This document shows positions 16,678 through 26,246 of a stretch of DNA of 64,000 bases, one piece after another. This DNA comes from Oceaniglobus trochenteri (GTDB lineage Bacteria; Pseudomonadota; Alphaproteobacteria; Rhodobacterales; Rhodobacteraceae), in NCBI RefSeq assembly GCF_020529025.1, contig NZ_JACNMM010000009.1:1-64000 (forward strand), given 5' to 3'. Both the position numbers and the translations under genes were made by a program. Position 1 is the first letter of the stretch; the number at the start of each line of letters is the position of its first letter. Under the pieces are notes generated by a model that was not told where the DNA came from, made no database searches, and saw only the letters and a list, made by a program, of their open reading frames with translations.

Positions 16678-17784
16678 TTACAGGCTGGCGTCCAGGGCGG
16701 CGATCACGGCCTGGCCCATTTCGGTGGTGGTGGCCGGTGTGCCGCCGCCCGATTGCATCAGGTCGGCCGTGCGCACGCCATCGGCCAGCACCTTTTCCAC
16801 GGCCTGCTCAAGGCGCGTCGCCTCGTCGCCCTGGTCGAAGGAATAGCGCAGCGCCATGGCAAACGACAGGATGCAGGCGCAGGGGTTGGCCTTGCCCGTG
16901 CCGGCGATGTCGGGGGCCGAACCGTGCACGGGTTCATAAAGGGCCTTGGGTCGTCCGTTGGCCATGGGCAGGCCGAGGCTGGCCGAGGGCAGCATCCCCA
17001 GCGATCCGGTCAGCATTGCCGCCAGGTCCGACAGCATGTCGCCGAAGAGGTTGTCGGTGACGATCACGTCGAACTGCTTGGGCCAGCGGGTCAGCTGCAT
17101 GGCGCCTGCGTCGGCGTACATGTGCGACAGTTCCACGTCGGGATATTCGGCGGCGTGAATTTCGGTCACCACATCGCGCCACAGCACGCCGGATTCCATC
17201 ACGTTGGCCTTTTCCATCGAACAGACCTTGTTGTCGCGCTTGCGGGCCAGTTCGAAGGCCGAACGCGCCACCCGGGCGATTTCGCTTTCGGTGTAGCGCT
17301 GGGTGTTGATGCCCACCCGTTCGTTGCCTTCCTTGACGATGCCGCGCGGCTCGCCGAAGTAGATGCCGCTGGTCAGTTCGCGGATGATCATGATGTCCAG
17401 ACCGGCGACGATATCCTTCTTCATCGAAGAAAAATCGGCCAGGGCGTCAAAGCACTGGGCCGGGCGCAGGTTGGCGAAAAGGTCCATTTCCTTGCGCAGC
17501 CGCAGCAACCCGCGTTCGGGCTTCACGCTGAAATCGAGGGTGTCGTACTTGGGGCCGCCGACTGCGCCCAGAAGCACGGCATCCACCTCTTGCGCCTTTG
17601 CCATGGTTTCGTCGGTCAGGGGGGTGCCATGGGCATCATAGGCCGCGCCGCCCACCAGATCCTCGCTCACGTCGAACTTGAGATCGCGCTTGGCGCCGAA
17701 CCAGTCGATCACCTTGCGCACTTCGGCCATGACCTCGGGGCCGATTCCGTCGCCGGGCAGGATGAGGAGGGAGGGGTTGGACAT
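16678..17784 (-). CDS. leuB: 3-isopropylmalate dehydrogenase
   Basis: The 368-residue protein starts [14 protein letters not shown], the standard N-terminus of the family. It carries [11 protein letters not shown], the Arg-rich substrate loop near [14 protein letters not shown], and the metal and NAD signature [19 protein letters not shown] (about residues 243-261). It oxidatively decarboxylates 3-isopropylmalate in leucine biosynthesis. It is on the same strand as leuC and leuD but is separated from them by four genes, so it is probably transcribed on its own. Confidence 0.95.
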   Translation of the reverse strand: MSNPSLLILPGDGIGPEVMAEVRKVIDWFGAKRDLKFDVSEDLVGGAAYDAHGTPLTDETMAKAQEVDAVLLGAVGGPKYDTLDFSVKPERGLLRLRKEMDLFANLRPAQCFDALADFSSMKKDIVAGLDIMIIRELTSGIYFGEPRGIVKEGNERVGINTQRYTESEIARVARSAFELARKRDNKVCSMEKANVMESGVLWRDVVTEIHAAEYPDVELSHMYADAGAMQLTRWPKQFDVIVTDNLFGDMLSDLAAMLTGSLGMLPSASLGLPMANGRPKALYEPVHGSAPDIAGTGKANPCACILSFAMALRYSFDQGDEATRLEQAVEKVLADGVRTADLMQSGGGTPATTTEMGQAVIAALDASL

Positions 17785-17864
17785 TGCGGTGCTCCTTGCA
17801 AAACGTTGGCAGCGGCCTAGCCCGGTCTTGGCGACAAATCAAGCTGTGGCGCCGCCCGGGGCCT

Positions 17865-18839
17865 TCATGGCCGGGGTTTTGGCGCGGCCTGACCTGCCTT
17901 CGCGCCCGCCGCGCCGCCCAGGGTAAAGACCGGCCCGCCCGGCGGATCGAGAACGGGTTTCAGCCCCTCCACCAGCATGTCCCACACGGCGGCCACGCGG
18001 GGTGTGCGGCGCAGGGCCTCGTGGGCGGTCAGCCAGAGGGGCAGGCCGGGCAGGGGCAGGCCCGGCAGAATGCGTTCGACCTTCGGATCGTGGCGGGCCA
18101 CGCTGGTCTGGGCAAAGCCGATGCCGCAGCCGGCGCGAATAAGCTCCCAATAGACGGTGTGATGATCGCAGCGGATCGGGAAATCGTCACGGCTGACCAT
18201 CCATCCGTAAGATTGCATCCCGCGGATGATAAGCTCGCTCCGGTCGTAGCCGATCAGGTCGTGCTGCTGCATATCCTCCAGCGTGGCGGGCCGCCCGCGC
18301 CGGTCAAGATAGCCGGGCGTCGCATAAAGCCCCAGCGCCAGGTCGCCCAGGTGATGGGCCACCATCTCCAACTGGTCGGGGCGGTACATGCGCAGGGCGA
18401 TGTCGGCCTCGCGGAACAGCAGGTTCTGGGAACTGTCGTTGGCCACGATCTCGACCGTGATTTCGGGGTGGCGCAGGCGGATCTGCGCCACGATGGGCGG
18501 CAGGTGGTGGTGGGCGGTGAATTCGCTGGCGGTGATGCGCACGGTGCCGGCCATGGTTTCGGCGCTTCCGGCGGCCACCAGGGCCATGCGCCCGGCGGCG
18601 TCCTGCATGGCGCGGGCCGGTTCGATCAGGGCCAGCCCCGCCGCGCTCAGCGCCATGCCGCGAGGCTGACGGTTGAACAGGCTGGTGCCCAGCCGGGTTT
18701 CCAGCATGCGGACCTGACGGCCCACCGTCGGCTGGCTGCTGGAAAGCGCCCGCGCCGCCGCCGAAAGCGATCCGGTGTCGGCCACGGCCACGAAGGCCTG
18801 GATCAGCGACCAGTCAAGTGAGGTGAGAGGATTTGCCAT
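17865..18839 (-). CDS. LysR-family transcriptional regulator
   Basis: The 324-residue protein has an N-terminal winged helix-turn-helix (LIQAFVAVADTGSLSAAARALSSSQPTVGRQVRMLE) and a LysR substrate-binding domain. It is divergent from the Rossmann-fold gene at 18934, the usual arrangement for LysR control of the neighbour. The 95-base gap holds TTCGGAA (18839-18845) and its complement TTCCGAA (18875-18881), which could belong to a regulator site. The effector is unknown. Confidence 0.9.
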   Translation of the reverse strand: MANPLTSLDWSLIQAFVAVADTGSLSAAARALSSSQPTVGRQVRMLETRLGTSLFNRQPRGMALSAAGLALIEPARAMQDAAGRMALVAAGSAETMAGTVRITASEFTAHHHLPPIVAQIRLRHPEITVEIVANDSSQNLLFREADIALRMYRPDQLEMVAHHLGDLALGLYATPGYLDRRGRPATLEDMQQHDLIGYDRSELIIRGMQSYGWMVSRDDFPIRCDHHTVYWELIRAGCGIGFAQTSVARHDPKVERILPGLPLPGLPLWLTAHEALRRTPRVAAVWDMLVEGLKPVLDPPGGPVFTLGGAAGAKAGQAAPKPRP

Positions 18840-18933
18840 TCGGAAATGAATACATGACCCCCGGATTTTGACAATTCCGAAACGTGAGGGAATGACAAAT
18901 GATCGCCCTCATTCGCAAGACACGGAGGACGCG

Positions 18934-19845
18934 ATGACGGGACGGGTATTGATCTTGGGTGCGACGGGCCGCTTCGGGCGCCATGCCGCCGAAGCCTTCT
19001 GGAACGCGGGATGGCGGGTGGGGCTGTTCGACCGGGCCGGTGGCGATCTGGAGGCCCAGGCCCGGGGGCAGGACGTGATCGTCAATGGCTGGAACCCGCC
19101 CTATCAGCACTGGGCGCGCGATCTGCCGGGTCTGACCGAACGCGTGATCGCGGCGGCGCGCGTCAGCGGTGCGCGGGTCGTCATCCCCGGCAACGTCTAT
19201 GTCTACGGGCCGAAGGCGCCGCCGGTTCTGGGCGCCGATACCCCCCACCGCGCCGAGAACCCGCTTGGGCGTCAGCGCATCGCGATGGAGCGCGCCTATC
19301 GCGCGGCCGGGGTGCGCACGCTGATCCTTCGGGCGGGCGATTTCCTTGATACCGAGGCCAGCGGCAACTGGTTCGACAAGATCATGATCGCGCGGCTGTC
19401 GCGCGGGCGGTTCAGCTATCCGGGCGGGTTGGAGGCGCCCCATGCCTTTGCCTTCCTGCCCGACATGGCGCGGGCCACCGTGGCGCTTTGCGCGCTTGAA
19501 CATCGCCTGAAGCCTTTCGAAGACCTGGGCTTTGCGGGCTATACGCTGACTGGCAATGCCATTGGCGCGGCGGTGTCCCGGGCGTTGGGGCGCGAACTTC
19601 GGGTCACGCCGATGCCATGGGCGCCCCTGCGGGCCCTGTCGCCGCTTTGGCCCATGGCGCGGCATCTGTGCGAAATGCGCTACCTTTGGGATATGCCCCA
19701 CCGCATCGACGGCGCGCGGTTCGATGCCCTGCTGCCCGGATTCCGGCCAACGCCGCTGGACGATGCCCTTTCACAGGCCATCGCGCACAAGGTCGGCCCA
19801 GACCAGCCGGTGACGCGACGCGCCATTCCCGCCTTCGCCAAGTAG
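18934..19845 (+). CDS. NAD(P)-binding epimerase/dehydratase-like protein
   Basis: The 303-residue protein begins with the Rossmann motif ILGATGRFGRHAAEAF and follows the extended-SDR pattern with NVYVYGP and a GDFLDTEA segment. The YxxxK pair of active extended SDRs is not obvious, so it may be an atypical, NmrA-like or epimerase-like member. I chose ATG 18934 because GGAGG precedes it. ATG 18892 would add 14 residues. It is divergent from a LysR gene. Its last 75 bases overlap the end of the convergent nuclease-family gene. Confidence 0.75.
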   Translation: MTGRVLILGATGRFGRHAAEAFWNAGWRVGLFDRAGGDLEAQARGQDVIVNGWNPPYQHWARDLPGLTERVIAAARVSGARVVIPGNVYVYGPKAPPVLGADTPHRAENPLGRQRIAMERAYRAAGVRTLILRAGDFLDTEASGNWFDKIMIARLSRGRFSYPGGLEAPHAFAFLPDMARATVALCALEHRLKPFEDLGFAGYTLTGNAIGAAVSRALGRELRVTPMPWAPLRALSPLWPMARHLCEMRYLWDMPHRIDGARFDALLPGFRPTPLDDALSQAIAHKVGPDQPVTRRAIPAFAK

Positions 19846-21009
19846 CGGGCGCAGGGGATCGTCGGGCGCGGGCCAGAACACCCCCGCGTCTGTCACCCGC
19901 CAATGGGTCGAGGGCAGGATGTAATCCACCCGCATGTTGCCCGGATCTTTGGCCCCGGCGTCGTTCCAATCGGCGGTATCAAGGGCCGGGTCGCCCCGGT
20001 GGCGGGCGTTCACGCCGCCATCGTCCTGCGCCGCCGCGATGCCGCCGTGCGACCGGGGCTGTGGGTCTTGCAGGCGCGGATCAGCCAGCAGCGCGGCCAG
20101 CGCGCCGGGCCGGCCATTCCCATCGGCGGGGTCGAGGTTGGCATCGCCGATCACCACGAATGGCCCCGCAGGCGGAGGGACATCAAGGGCGCCGTCAAGA
20201 AGGCGCAGCCAAAGCGCGGTTTCATCGTGGTTGCGTCGGCCGTTGCGGTCTTCGGGGCCGTCGAAGACCGGCGGGGTGGCGTGCCATGTCAGAAGGTCCA
20301 GCGTGCCGCCATCGGGCAGGTTGATAGCCACCTGCCAATGGGCCACCGACGACAACCGCTGCACCCCGAAGGCCTGCGCCGAGGGGAAGGGCAGGCCATC
20401 GACCACCGGCGGAATGCCCTGCGGAAGATCGGCCCAGAGAAGCGGGGTGAAGCTGACGCTGCGCGCGGCGTCGATGGGCAGGCGCGACACCACGGCCATG
20501 CCGCCTTCGCCGGAAAAGCGGCCATGACCCTGGGCATCGCGCGGCTCTCCGGTGCGCCCGTTCCCGTCCATGTCCTGGCCGGTGGGCACCCCGCTGTTGG
20601 GGGACAGGGCAAACCGGTGCGGCATGGCATGGCCTGCCTTGGCCAGAAGCTGCGTCAGCGCGGCAAGGGCCAGGCCGTCATGATCATGGTCGACACCCTG
20701 AAGCACCAGCACATCGGGGGCCACATGGGCGACGATCCCGGCAATCAGCGCGCCCTGCTTGTCGGTGCCGCTGGCCAGGTCGCGCAGCAAAAGGCCCGGC
20801 CCGGCGCGCGCGAGTTCGACGTTGAAGGTGGCAATGCGCAGCGGGTCGCCCGCAAGGGGCCCGGCGCAGAGCAGCGCCGCCAGCAGGATCAGGCCGGCAA
20901 GAGGCCCGCGTCGCTGATCGGGGCCTGGGTGCGCTTGAATTCGATCATCGACGCGATCCGCCCCATGGCGATGCCGCGCATCAGCAACGAAGCAGGAAGA
21001 AAGGCCCAT
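19771..21009 (-). CDS. Endonuclease/exonuclease/phosphatase-family protein, probably exported
   Basis: The EEP fold is shown by LRIATFNVELARAG at the start of the domain, the central GDANLDPADGNGRPG segment and the C-terminal SRHRLVWADLV with the His ligand. A hydrophobic stretch (LAGLILLAALLCAGPLAG) just before the domain looks like a signal peptide, so it probably acts outside the cytoplasm. The start is uncertain. The only ATG (21009) gives a long leader and overlaps the upstream gene by 121 bases, and no GTG or TTG lies nearer the signal segment. The 3' end overlaps the convergent gene. Confidence 0.75.
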   Translation of the reverse strand: MGLSSCFVADARHRHGADRVDDRIQAHPGPDQRRGPLAGLILLAALLCAGPLAGDPLRIATFNVELARAGPGLLLRDLASGTDKQGALIAGIVAHVAPDVLVLQGVDHDHDGLALAALTQLLAKAGHAMPHRFALSPNSGVPTGQDMDGNGRTGEPRDAQGHGRFSGEGGMAVVSRLPIDAARSVSFTPLLWADLPQGIPPVVDGLPFPSAQAFGVQRLSSVAHWQVAINLPDGGTLDLLTWHATPPVFDGPEDRNGRRNHDETALWLRLLDGALDVPPPAGPFVVIGDANLDPADGNGRPGALAALLADPRLQDPQPRSHGGIAAAQDDGGVNARHRGDPALDTADWNDAGAKDPGNMRVDYILPSTHWRVTDAGVFWPAPDDPLRPLLGEGGNGASRHRLVWADLVRDGL

Positions 21010-21728
21010 GCGGTCACCGTCCAGATCAGGGTTTGCGGGTTGGTTGCGGATACCGAACCGAAAAGATCCGAGGCCGAGGATACCATGGATGGCAGCAGAA
21101 AGGGCAAGAGGATTCCCAGTACCACGTTCACCCGGGAATCGCGGCGAAGGCGGCCCACGACCTCGCCGCCCGAGGTGGGGTCGAAGGTGGGCAGGTTGAC
21201 CCAGACGTTGAAGCTGCCGCTGCGCAGGGGCCAGCGTTGCAGCCGCATGACGACGACGAAGGCCGCCAGCGAGATCAGCGAGATCAGGTAGGACAGGCCC
21301 GCCATGGCCCGCAGCATGTCAAGCCGCTGAAGCGGGGCGTCTTCGGGCAGCAGCAGAACCACCAGCCGAACCGGGCTGTAGGGAAAATCGATGGCCCGCG
21401 CGATCAGAAGGCCCACGGCATGGACGAATTCGGCCAGAAGCCCCGGATGGGTCGCGCCCTTCACCACCACGGCCAAGAGGAAGACCGTCACGAAAAGGCA
21501 GCTGAACCTGATCCGGTTGAAGGGGGGCGCGTCGCGGAATTCGTAGAGGCAGGGATAGACCGAGTTGTATTCAAAGACCGTCAGGATGGCGGCGAAGACG
21601 GCAACCAGCATGACGACCTGGATCGTGTCGGGCGACATCCCCGGCAGCAGAAGCGCCGGAGTTGCAATCAGCAGCGCCACCAGGAATCCCCTGAGACAGG
21701 CGCCAAAGAGCCGCGAAATCACTGCCAT
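20889..21728 (-). CDS. Conserved multi-pass membrane protein, unknown function
   Basis: The 279-residue protein has about six TM segments (for example VALLIATPALLLPG, IQVVMLVAVFAAILTVFEY and YLISLISLAAFVVVMRL) and a hydrophilic loop with NVWVNLPTFDPTSGGEV. No domain is recognised. It lies upstream of, and overlaps, the EEP-family gene on the same strand, so the two are probably co-expressed. About 270 bases separate it from the leuD terminator and contain no gene that I can see. Confidence 0.7.
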   Translation of the reverse strand: MAVISRLFGACLRGFLVALLIATPALLLPGMSPDTIQVVMLVAVFAAILTVFEYNSVYPCLYEFRDAPPFNRIRFSCLFVTVFLLAVVVKGATHPGLLAEFVHAVGLLIARAIDFPYSPVRLVVLLLPEDAPLQRLDMLRAMAGLSYLISLISLAAFVVVMRLQRWPLRSGSFNVWVNLPTFDPTSGGEVVGRLRRDSRVNVVLGILLPFLLPSMVSSASDLFGSVSATNPQTLIWTVTAWAFLPASLLMRGIAMGRIASMIEFKRTQAPISDAGLLPA

Positions 21729-21924
21729 GTACCCTCAACCTGGACGGATGCGATACGATGCCGCGCCCTTGTTCCAAACTGTGCCCGGCCAATGTGGCGG
21801 GGTGCCTCAATCTTGCCCAAGTTTTGCCTACTTTCACTTCGGTTCTCAACGTCTTGTTAACCTTGACGAAAGTTTCGGGTCTTTTCAGGGTGCAACTGGT
21901 GCGCCTTTGCATCAATCTTTCGGT

Positions 21925-21953
21925 GAAAAAAAGGCAGCCCCACGGGGCTGCCT
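21925..21953 (-). terminator. Intrinsic terminator of the leuC-DUF308-leuD operon
   Basis: Read on the minus strand, a 9-bp GC-rich stem (AGGCAGCCC pairing with GGGCTGCCT) with a 4-base loop is followed directly by a run of seven T. It lies about 45 bases after the leuD stop, the expected place for Rho-independent termination. Confidence 0.9.
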
Positions 21954-21997
21954 CAAAATCTTGTGGCTGTGCCTGTTGGCGGCACAAGGGGCGCGGA

Positions 21998-22603
21998 TCA
22001 GACCCAGGGGCGTTCCTGCGCGGCCTTCGACTCGAAGCTGTCGATGGCGCCGACCTTCTCCATGGTCAGGCCGATATCGTCCAGCCCGTTCATCAGGCAG
22101 TGCTTGCGGAAGGAATCGACCTCGAAGGTGATCTCTTCGCCGTCCGAGGTGGTGATGACCTGGTTTTCAAGGTCGATGGTCATCCGGGCGTTTTCGCCCT
22201 TCTCGGCATCCTTCATCAGAAGGTCCACCTGCTCTTGCGGGAGGGGAATGGGCAGGATGCCGTTCTTGAAGCAGTTGTTGAAGAAGATGTCGGCAAAGCT
22301 GGGCGCGATGACGCAGCGGATGCCGAAATCCTTGATGGCCCAGGGCGCATGTTCGCGCGACGATCCGCAGCCGAAGTTGTCGCCCGCCACCAGGATCTCG
22401 GCGTTGCGGTAGGCGGGCTTGTTCAGCACGAAATCGGGGATCTCGTTGCGGTCGTCGTCATAGCGCATCTCGTCAAACAGGTTCACCCCAAGGCCCGACC
22501 GCTTGATCGTCTTGAGGAAGTTCTTGGGGATGATCATGTCGGTATCGACGTTGATCATGTCCAATGGCGCCGCGACGCCGGTGAGTTTTTCGAATTTTTC
22601 CAT
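21998..22603 (-). CDS. leuD: 3-isopropylmalate dehydratase small subunit
   Basis: The 201-residue protein starts [22 protein letters not shown] and contains [19 protein letters not shown], the swivelling-domain signature of LeuD. With LeuC it isomerises 2- to 3-isopropylmalate. The start at 22603 matches the family N-terminus. Frames reaching further upstream enter the DUF308 gene. The 37-base gap from that gene and a terminator downstream indicate that it ends the leuC operon. Confidence 0.95.
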   Translation of the reverse strand: MEKFEKLTGVAAPLDMINVDTDMIIPKNFLKTIKRSGLGVNLFDEMRYDDDRNEIPDFVLNKPAYRNAEILVAGDNFGCGSSREHAPWAIKDFGIRCVIAPSFADIFFNNCFKNGILPIPLPQEQVDLLMKDAEKGENARMTIDLENQVITTSDGEEITFEVDSFRKHCLMNGLDDIGLTMEKVGAIDSFESKAAQERPWV

Positions 22604-22640
22604 TTCGATCTCCATTCGGGCGGAAGGTCCGGCCCCGGAA

Positions 22641-23162
22641 TTACTTGCGTGCGGCGCGCACAAAGAACGACAGGGCGATCAGGCCCAGCCCGTTGAGCAA
22701 CAATTCGATCCCCAGGAGGATGCCCAGAAGCTGCGGTCCGACGGCGGCGAAGTTGGCCCAGATATAGCCACCCAGAAGCACAGAAAGCGCACCGGAAATC
22801 AGCATCGGCCAGAAGAACCGCGTGTTGCGCATCCGCCAGGACAGGACAATCCGAAGAACGCCTGTTGCCAGCAGAAGCAGCAGAACCAGCATCGCGAGCG
22901 AGATGATGCCTTCCAGCGGGTTGATGAGGAAGGACAGGCCCAGAAAGGCCATCAGCGCGCCGATGGCGATGTTCACGATCTTCGATCCGGTCCCCTCGTG
23001 GCCCATGATGCTGCCGACGATCTGGAAACCGCCGCTCAGCAGGAACAGCGCGCCGGTCAGCGTGGTCACGGCAAGCGAGGCCACGACGGTATTGCCCAGG
23101 GCAAACACCCCGAAGCCTACCGAAACCACCCCCAGCAACAGCCACTTGTTTGCAGGCTTCAT
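22641..23162 (-). CDS. DUF308/HdeD-like membrane protein inserted between leuC and leuD
   Basis: The 173-residue protein has six closely spaced TM segments in three pairs, the layout of HdeD/DUF308 proteins (e.g. [22 protein letters not shown]). In enteric bacteria HdeD is linked to acid resistance. The biochemical role is not known. Its ATG overlaps the leuC stop by 4 bases, so it is translated with the leucine operon. Why a membrane protein sits between the two subunits of one enzyme is unclear. Confidence 0.85.
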   Translation of the reverse strand: MKPANKWLLLGVVSVGFGVFALGNTVVASLAVTTLTGALFLLSGGFQIVGSIMGHEGTGSKIVNIAIGALMAFLGLSFLINPLEGIISLAMLVLLLLLATGVLRIVLSWRMRNTRFFWPMLISGALSVLLGGYIWANFAAVGPQLLGILLGIELLLNGLGLIALSFFVRAARK

Positions 23163-24565
23163 GTCATCAGTTCCCGCACGTCAGTCAGCCGTCCGGTGAT
23201 GGCGGCTGCGGCGGCCATGGCCGGGCTCATCAGGTGGGTGCGTCCGCCCCGGCCCTGGCGGCCTTCGAAGTTGCGGTTCGAGGTGGCGGCACAGCGTTCA
23301 CCGGGGCTCAGCTGATCGGGGTTCATGGCCAGGCACATGGAACAGCCCGCAAGGCGCCATTCGAACCCGGCCTCGGTGAAGATCTCGGCCAGGCCCTCTT
23401 CCTCGGCCTGGGCGCGCACGAGGCCCGAGCCGGGAACGATCATCGCGCGGATGCCGTCCTTTACCTTCTTGCCCTTCAGGATCGCGGCGGCGGCGCGCAG
23501 ATCCTCGATCCGTCCGTTGGTGCAGGACCCGATGAACACCGTGTCGATCTCGACCTGGGTCAGCGGCGTGCCGGCGGTCAGGCCCATGTATTCCAGCGAC
23601 CGGCGCGCGGCATCCACCTTGCCGCCCTTGAAATCCTCGGCGGCAGGGACATTGGCGGTGATCGGCAGAACGTCCTCGGGCGAGGTGCCCCAGGTGACCA
23701 CCGGCGCGATGTCTTCGCCACGGATGGTGATGACCTTGTCCCAATGGGCGTCGTCATCGGATTTCAGCGTCTTCCACCAGTTCAGCGCGGCTTCCCATTG
23801 CGCACCTTTCGGGGCGTGGGGGCGGCCCTTGCAGTATTCGAACGTCTTTTCGTCGGGCGCGATCAGGCCGGCGCGTGCACCGCCTTCGATGGCCATGTTG
23901 CAGACGGTCATCCGCCCTTCCATGGAAAGATCGCGGATCGCCTCGCCGCAGTATTCGATCACATAGCCGGTGCCCCCGGCGGTCCCGGTCTTGCCGATCA
24001 CCGACAGGGTGATGTCCTTGGCGGTGACACCCGGCGCCAGCTTGCCGGTGATTTCCACCTTCATGTTCTTGCTTTTCTTCTGGATCAGCGTCTGGGTGGC
24101 AAGCACATGCTCAACCTCGGAGGTGCCGATGCCATGGGCCAGCGCGCCGAAGGCGCCGTGGGTGGCGGTGTGGCTGTCACCGCAGACCACGGTCATGCCC
24201 GGCAGGGTCCAGCCCTGTTCGGGGCCGACGATATGCACGATGCCCTGGCGCACGTCGGACACGGGGTAATAGTGGATGCCGGTATCCTTGGCGTTCCTGT
24301 CCAGTGCCTCGACCTGGATGCGCGACTCTTCGTTTTCGATGCCCTTGGCGCGGTCCAGCGTGGTGGGCACGTTGTGATCGGGAACTGCAATCGTCTTGTC
24401 CGGGGCGCGGACACTGCGGCCGGTCATGCGCAGCCCTTCAAAGGCCTGCGGGCTGGTCACCTCGTGAACCAGGTGGCGGTCGATATACAGCAGGGTGGTG
24501 CCGTCTTCGTCCTCGTGGGCGACGTGGGCATCCCAGATCTTGTCATAAAGCGTTTTGGGGGACAT
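23159..24565 (-). CDS. leuC: 3-isopropylmalate dehydratase large subunit (4Fe-4S)
   Basis: The 468-residue aconitase-family protein has [20 protein letters not shown], the first cluster cysteine in [10 protein letters not shown] and the CxxC pair in [13 protein letters not shown]. The start at 24565 ([11 protein letters not shown]) is the family N-terminus and has a purine-rich site upstream. It forms the LeuCD isomerase of leucine synthesis. The 223-base gap upstream (24566-24788) should contain its promoter. A 28-codon frame there is discussed under rejected items. Confidence 0.95.
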   Translation of the reverse strand: MSPKTLYDKIWDAHVAHEDEDGTTLLYIDRHLVHEVTSPQAFEGLRMTGRSVRAPDKTIAVPDHNVPTTLDRAKGIENEESRIQVEALDRNAKDTGIHYYPVSDVRQGIVHIVGPEQGWTLPGMTVVCGDSHTATHGAFGALAHGIGTSEVEHVLATQTLIQKKSKNMKVEITGKLAPGVTAKDITLSVIGKTGTAGGTGYVIEYCGEAIRDLSMEGRMTVCNMAIEGGARAGLIAPDEKTFEYCKGRPHAPKGAQWEAALNWWKTLKSDDDAHWDKVITIRGEDIAPVVTWGTSPEDVLPITANVPAAEDFKGGKVDAARRSLEYMGLTAGTPLTQVEIDTVFIGSCTNGRIEDLRAAAAILKGKKVKDGIRAMIVPGSGLVRAQAEEEGLAEIFTEAGFEWRLAGCSMCLAMNPDQLSPGERCAATSNRNFEGRQGRGGRTHLMSPAMAAAAAITGRLTDVRELMT

Positions 24566-24788
24566 GGTTTGGTCTCTTTCGCAAGGGGTGGGCGATGGAT
24601 AATGAACCGTCGGGCGCGCGGCGCGCGTCAAAGCCGTGCGAGAACGGTCAGCGTCGCGCCGAAAAAGCGCCAGGGCAGGCGCGCGCGGTCATCCATGTCG
24701 AAAACCTGAGTCATGGCAGGCTGGATACAATGGCGCGGGGTGCGGGGCAAGATGATTAGCGCCGCACCCGGGGTCTGACAGGATGCGC

Positions 24789-25133
24789 TCAGGCGTGGCG
24801 CGGCTGGGCCAGCACCACAAGGTTGGAATCGGGGTCGCGCAGGCGGACGATGGTCACGCTGTCGCCCCGTTCGATGCCCGGCGGGTTGAGCCCGAGATCA
24901 CAGAGCTGGTTGTGCACCTCGGCCAGGTCCCGGACGAACAGCGTCAATGTGCCGTGGCCGGCGTCGTCGGGGTTCTGGAACAGCTGGAAGCCGGCATGGT
25001 CTTCGTGGTGCCATTCGGCCAGGCCCTCCATCGGGCGGGCATCGGGGCCGCGCCCGAAGATGTTGGCGAACCATGCCGTGCCCTGCGCAAGGCTGCGGCA
25101 TGAAAGCTGTGCGTAGATCTTCGCGATGGTCAT
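24789..25133 (-). CDS. VOC-family (glyoxalase-fold) protein
   Basis: The 114-residue protein fits a single glyoxalase/bleomycin-resistance domain, with paired beta-alpha-beta modules (AQGTAWFANIFGRGPDARP and VRDLAEVHNQLCDLGLNPPG) and a closing strand LRDPDSNLVVLAQ. Metal-ligand residues are not fully conserved, so the reaction is open. It precedes the Sua5 gene on the complementary strand map with about 50 bases between them, and the two may share a transcript. Confidence 0.8.
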   Translation of the reverse strand: MTIAKIYAQLSCRSLAQGTAWFANIFGRGPDARPMEGLAEWHHEDHAGFQLFQNPDDAGHGTLTLFVRDLAEVHNQLCDLGLNPPGIERGDSVTIVRLRDPDSNLVVLAQPRHA

Positions 25134-25185
25134 GATGCCTCCTTGGTCGCGGGTTCAACGCGCCAGGGGGCCCGATGTTCCGCGC

Positions 25186-26121
25186 TCAGCGGGGCGCGGC
25201 GGCGCGGCGCAGCCGGTCGTTGATGGCCAGGCCCAGACCGGTTTCGGGAACGGGCGAAACGGCAATGCGGCTGACACCCATGTCGTCCAGCCGCCTGAGG
25301 TGGCGGAAAAGGTTCGCGGCCGCCTCGGCCAGGTCTCCGGTGGGCGAAAGGTTGAGACTGGCCCCCACCGGCCCGAAGCCCAGAAGGGTTTCGCCGGGTT
25401 CGGGGGCGGTGACGTTCAGCCGCACGGTTCCGTTGGGCGCGTAATGCGAGGCAAGCTGGCCGGGCGCCGTGATCTGCGTATTGACGCCGGGGCGGGCCAG
25501 CGGCGCGCCGATGTGTTCGGCCAGGGTTTCGGCGGCGATGCCACCGGGGCGCAGCAGGGTGGGCGCCGGGTCAAACCCGACGATGGTCGATTCCAGCCCC
25601 ACGCCGCAGGCGCCCCCGTCCAGCACCGCGTCGATCCGCCCGCCCAGCCCGTCGATCACATGCTGCGCCGTCGTCGGGCTGACCCGCCCCGAGGGGTTGG
25701 CCGACGGCCCGGCGACGGGCCGGCCCACCGCCGCCAGCAGGCGCCGCGCCAGCCCCAGGTCGGGCAGGCGCACGGCGACCGAATCCAGCCCCGCCGTCAC
25801 CAGCGGCGACAGCCCCGCATCCCGGCGCAGCGGCAGAACCAGCGTCATCGCCCCGGGCCAGACGGCGCGGGCCAGAGCCAGCGCGGGGCCGTCAAGAACG
25901 GCATAACGATGAACGGAATCGATGTCGGGCAGGTGGATGATCAGCGGGTTGAACCGCGGGCGGCCCTTCGCCTCGTAGATCGCGGCGACGGCGGTATCGT
26001 TGGTGGCATCGGCCCCCAGCCCATAGACGGTTTCGGTGGGAAAGGCGACAAGCCGACCCTGCCGCAGAAGGCGGGCGGCTTCGGCCACATCATCGGGTGT
26101 CTCTGTCAGGGTTCTGGTCAT
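25186..26121 (-). CDS. L-threonylcarbamoyladenylate synthase (Sua5 type)
   Basis: This 311-residue protein has the YrdC domain at the N-terminus (LVAFPTETVYGLGADA, KGRPRFNPLIIH, SANPSGRVSPT) and a Sua5-specific C-terminal domain joined by PGQLASHYAPNG. It makes threonylcarbamoyl-AMP from Thr, bicarbonate and ATP for the t6A37 modification of tRNAs that read ANN codons. The long C-terminal domain distinguishes Sua5 from the shorter TsaC. It is divergent from the acyl-CoA dehydrogenase gene. Confidence 0.93.
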   Translation of the reverse strand: MTRTLTETPDDVAEAARLLRQGRLVAFPTETVYGLGADATNDTAVAAIYEAKGRPRFNPLIIHLPDIDSVHRYAVLDGPALALARAVWPGAMTLVLPLRRDAGLSPLVTAGLDSVAVRLPDLGLARRLLAAVGRPVAGPSANPSGRVSPTTAQHVIDGLGGRIDAVLDGGACGVGLESTIVGFDPAPTLLRPGGIAAETLAEHIGAPLARPGVNTQITAPGQLASHYAPNGTVRLNVTAPEPGETLLGFGPVGASLNLSPTGDLAEAAANLFRHLRRLDDMGVSRIAVSPVPETGLGLAINDRLRRAAAPR

Positions 26122-26246
26122 GTCGGCTCGTGACGCTGCGTTTCGGGTTGCCGGGTGGCGCGGTGCGCTTCAGATTGCTGGCATTGCCTTAGTCCCCCGT
26201 GCGCGCGATGCCAAGCGTGGCGGACCATTCGTGCCAGGAGGATTTC

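Noticed and set aside
24628-24714. A 28-codon frame upstream of leuC as a leucine attenuator peptide
   Set aside because: Only four leucines, not in a run, no strong ribosome site, and no convincing terminator/antiterminator pair. Conservation would be needed to revive it.
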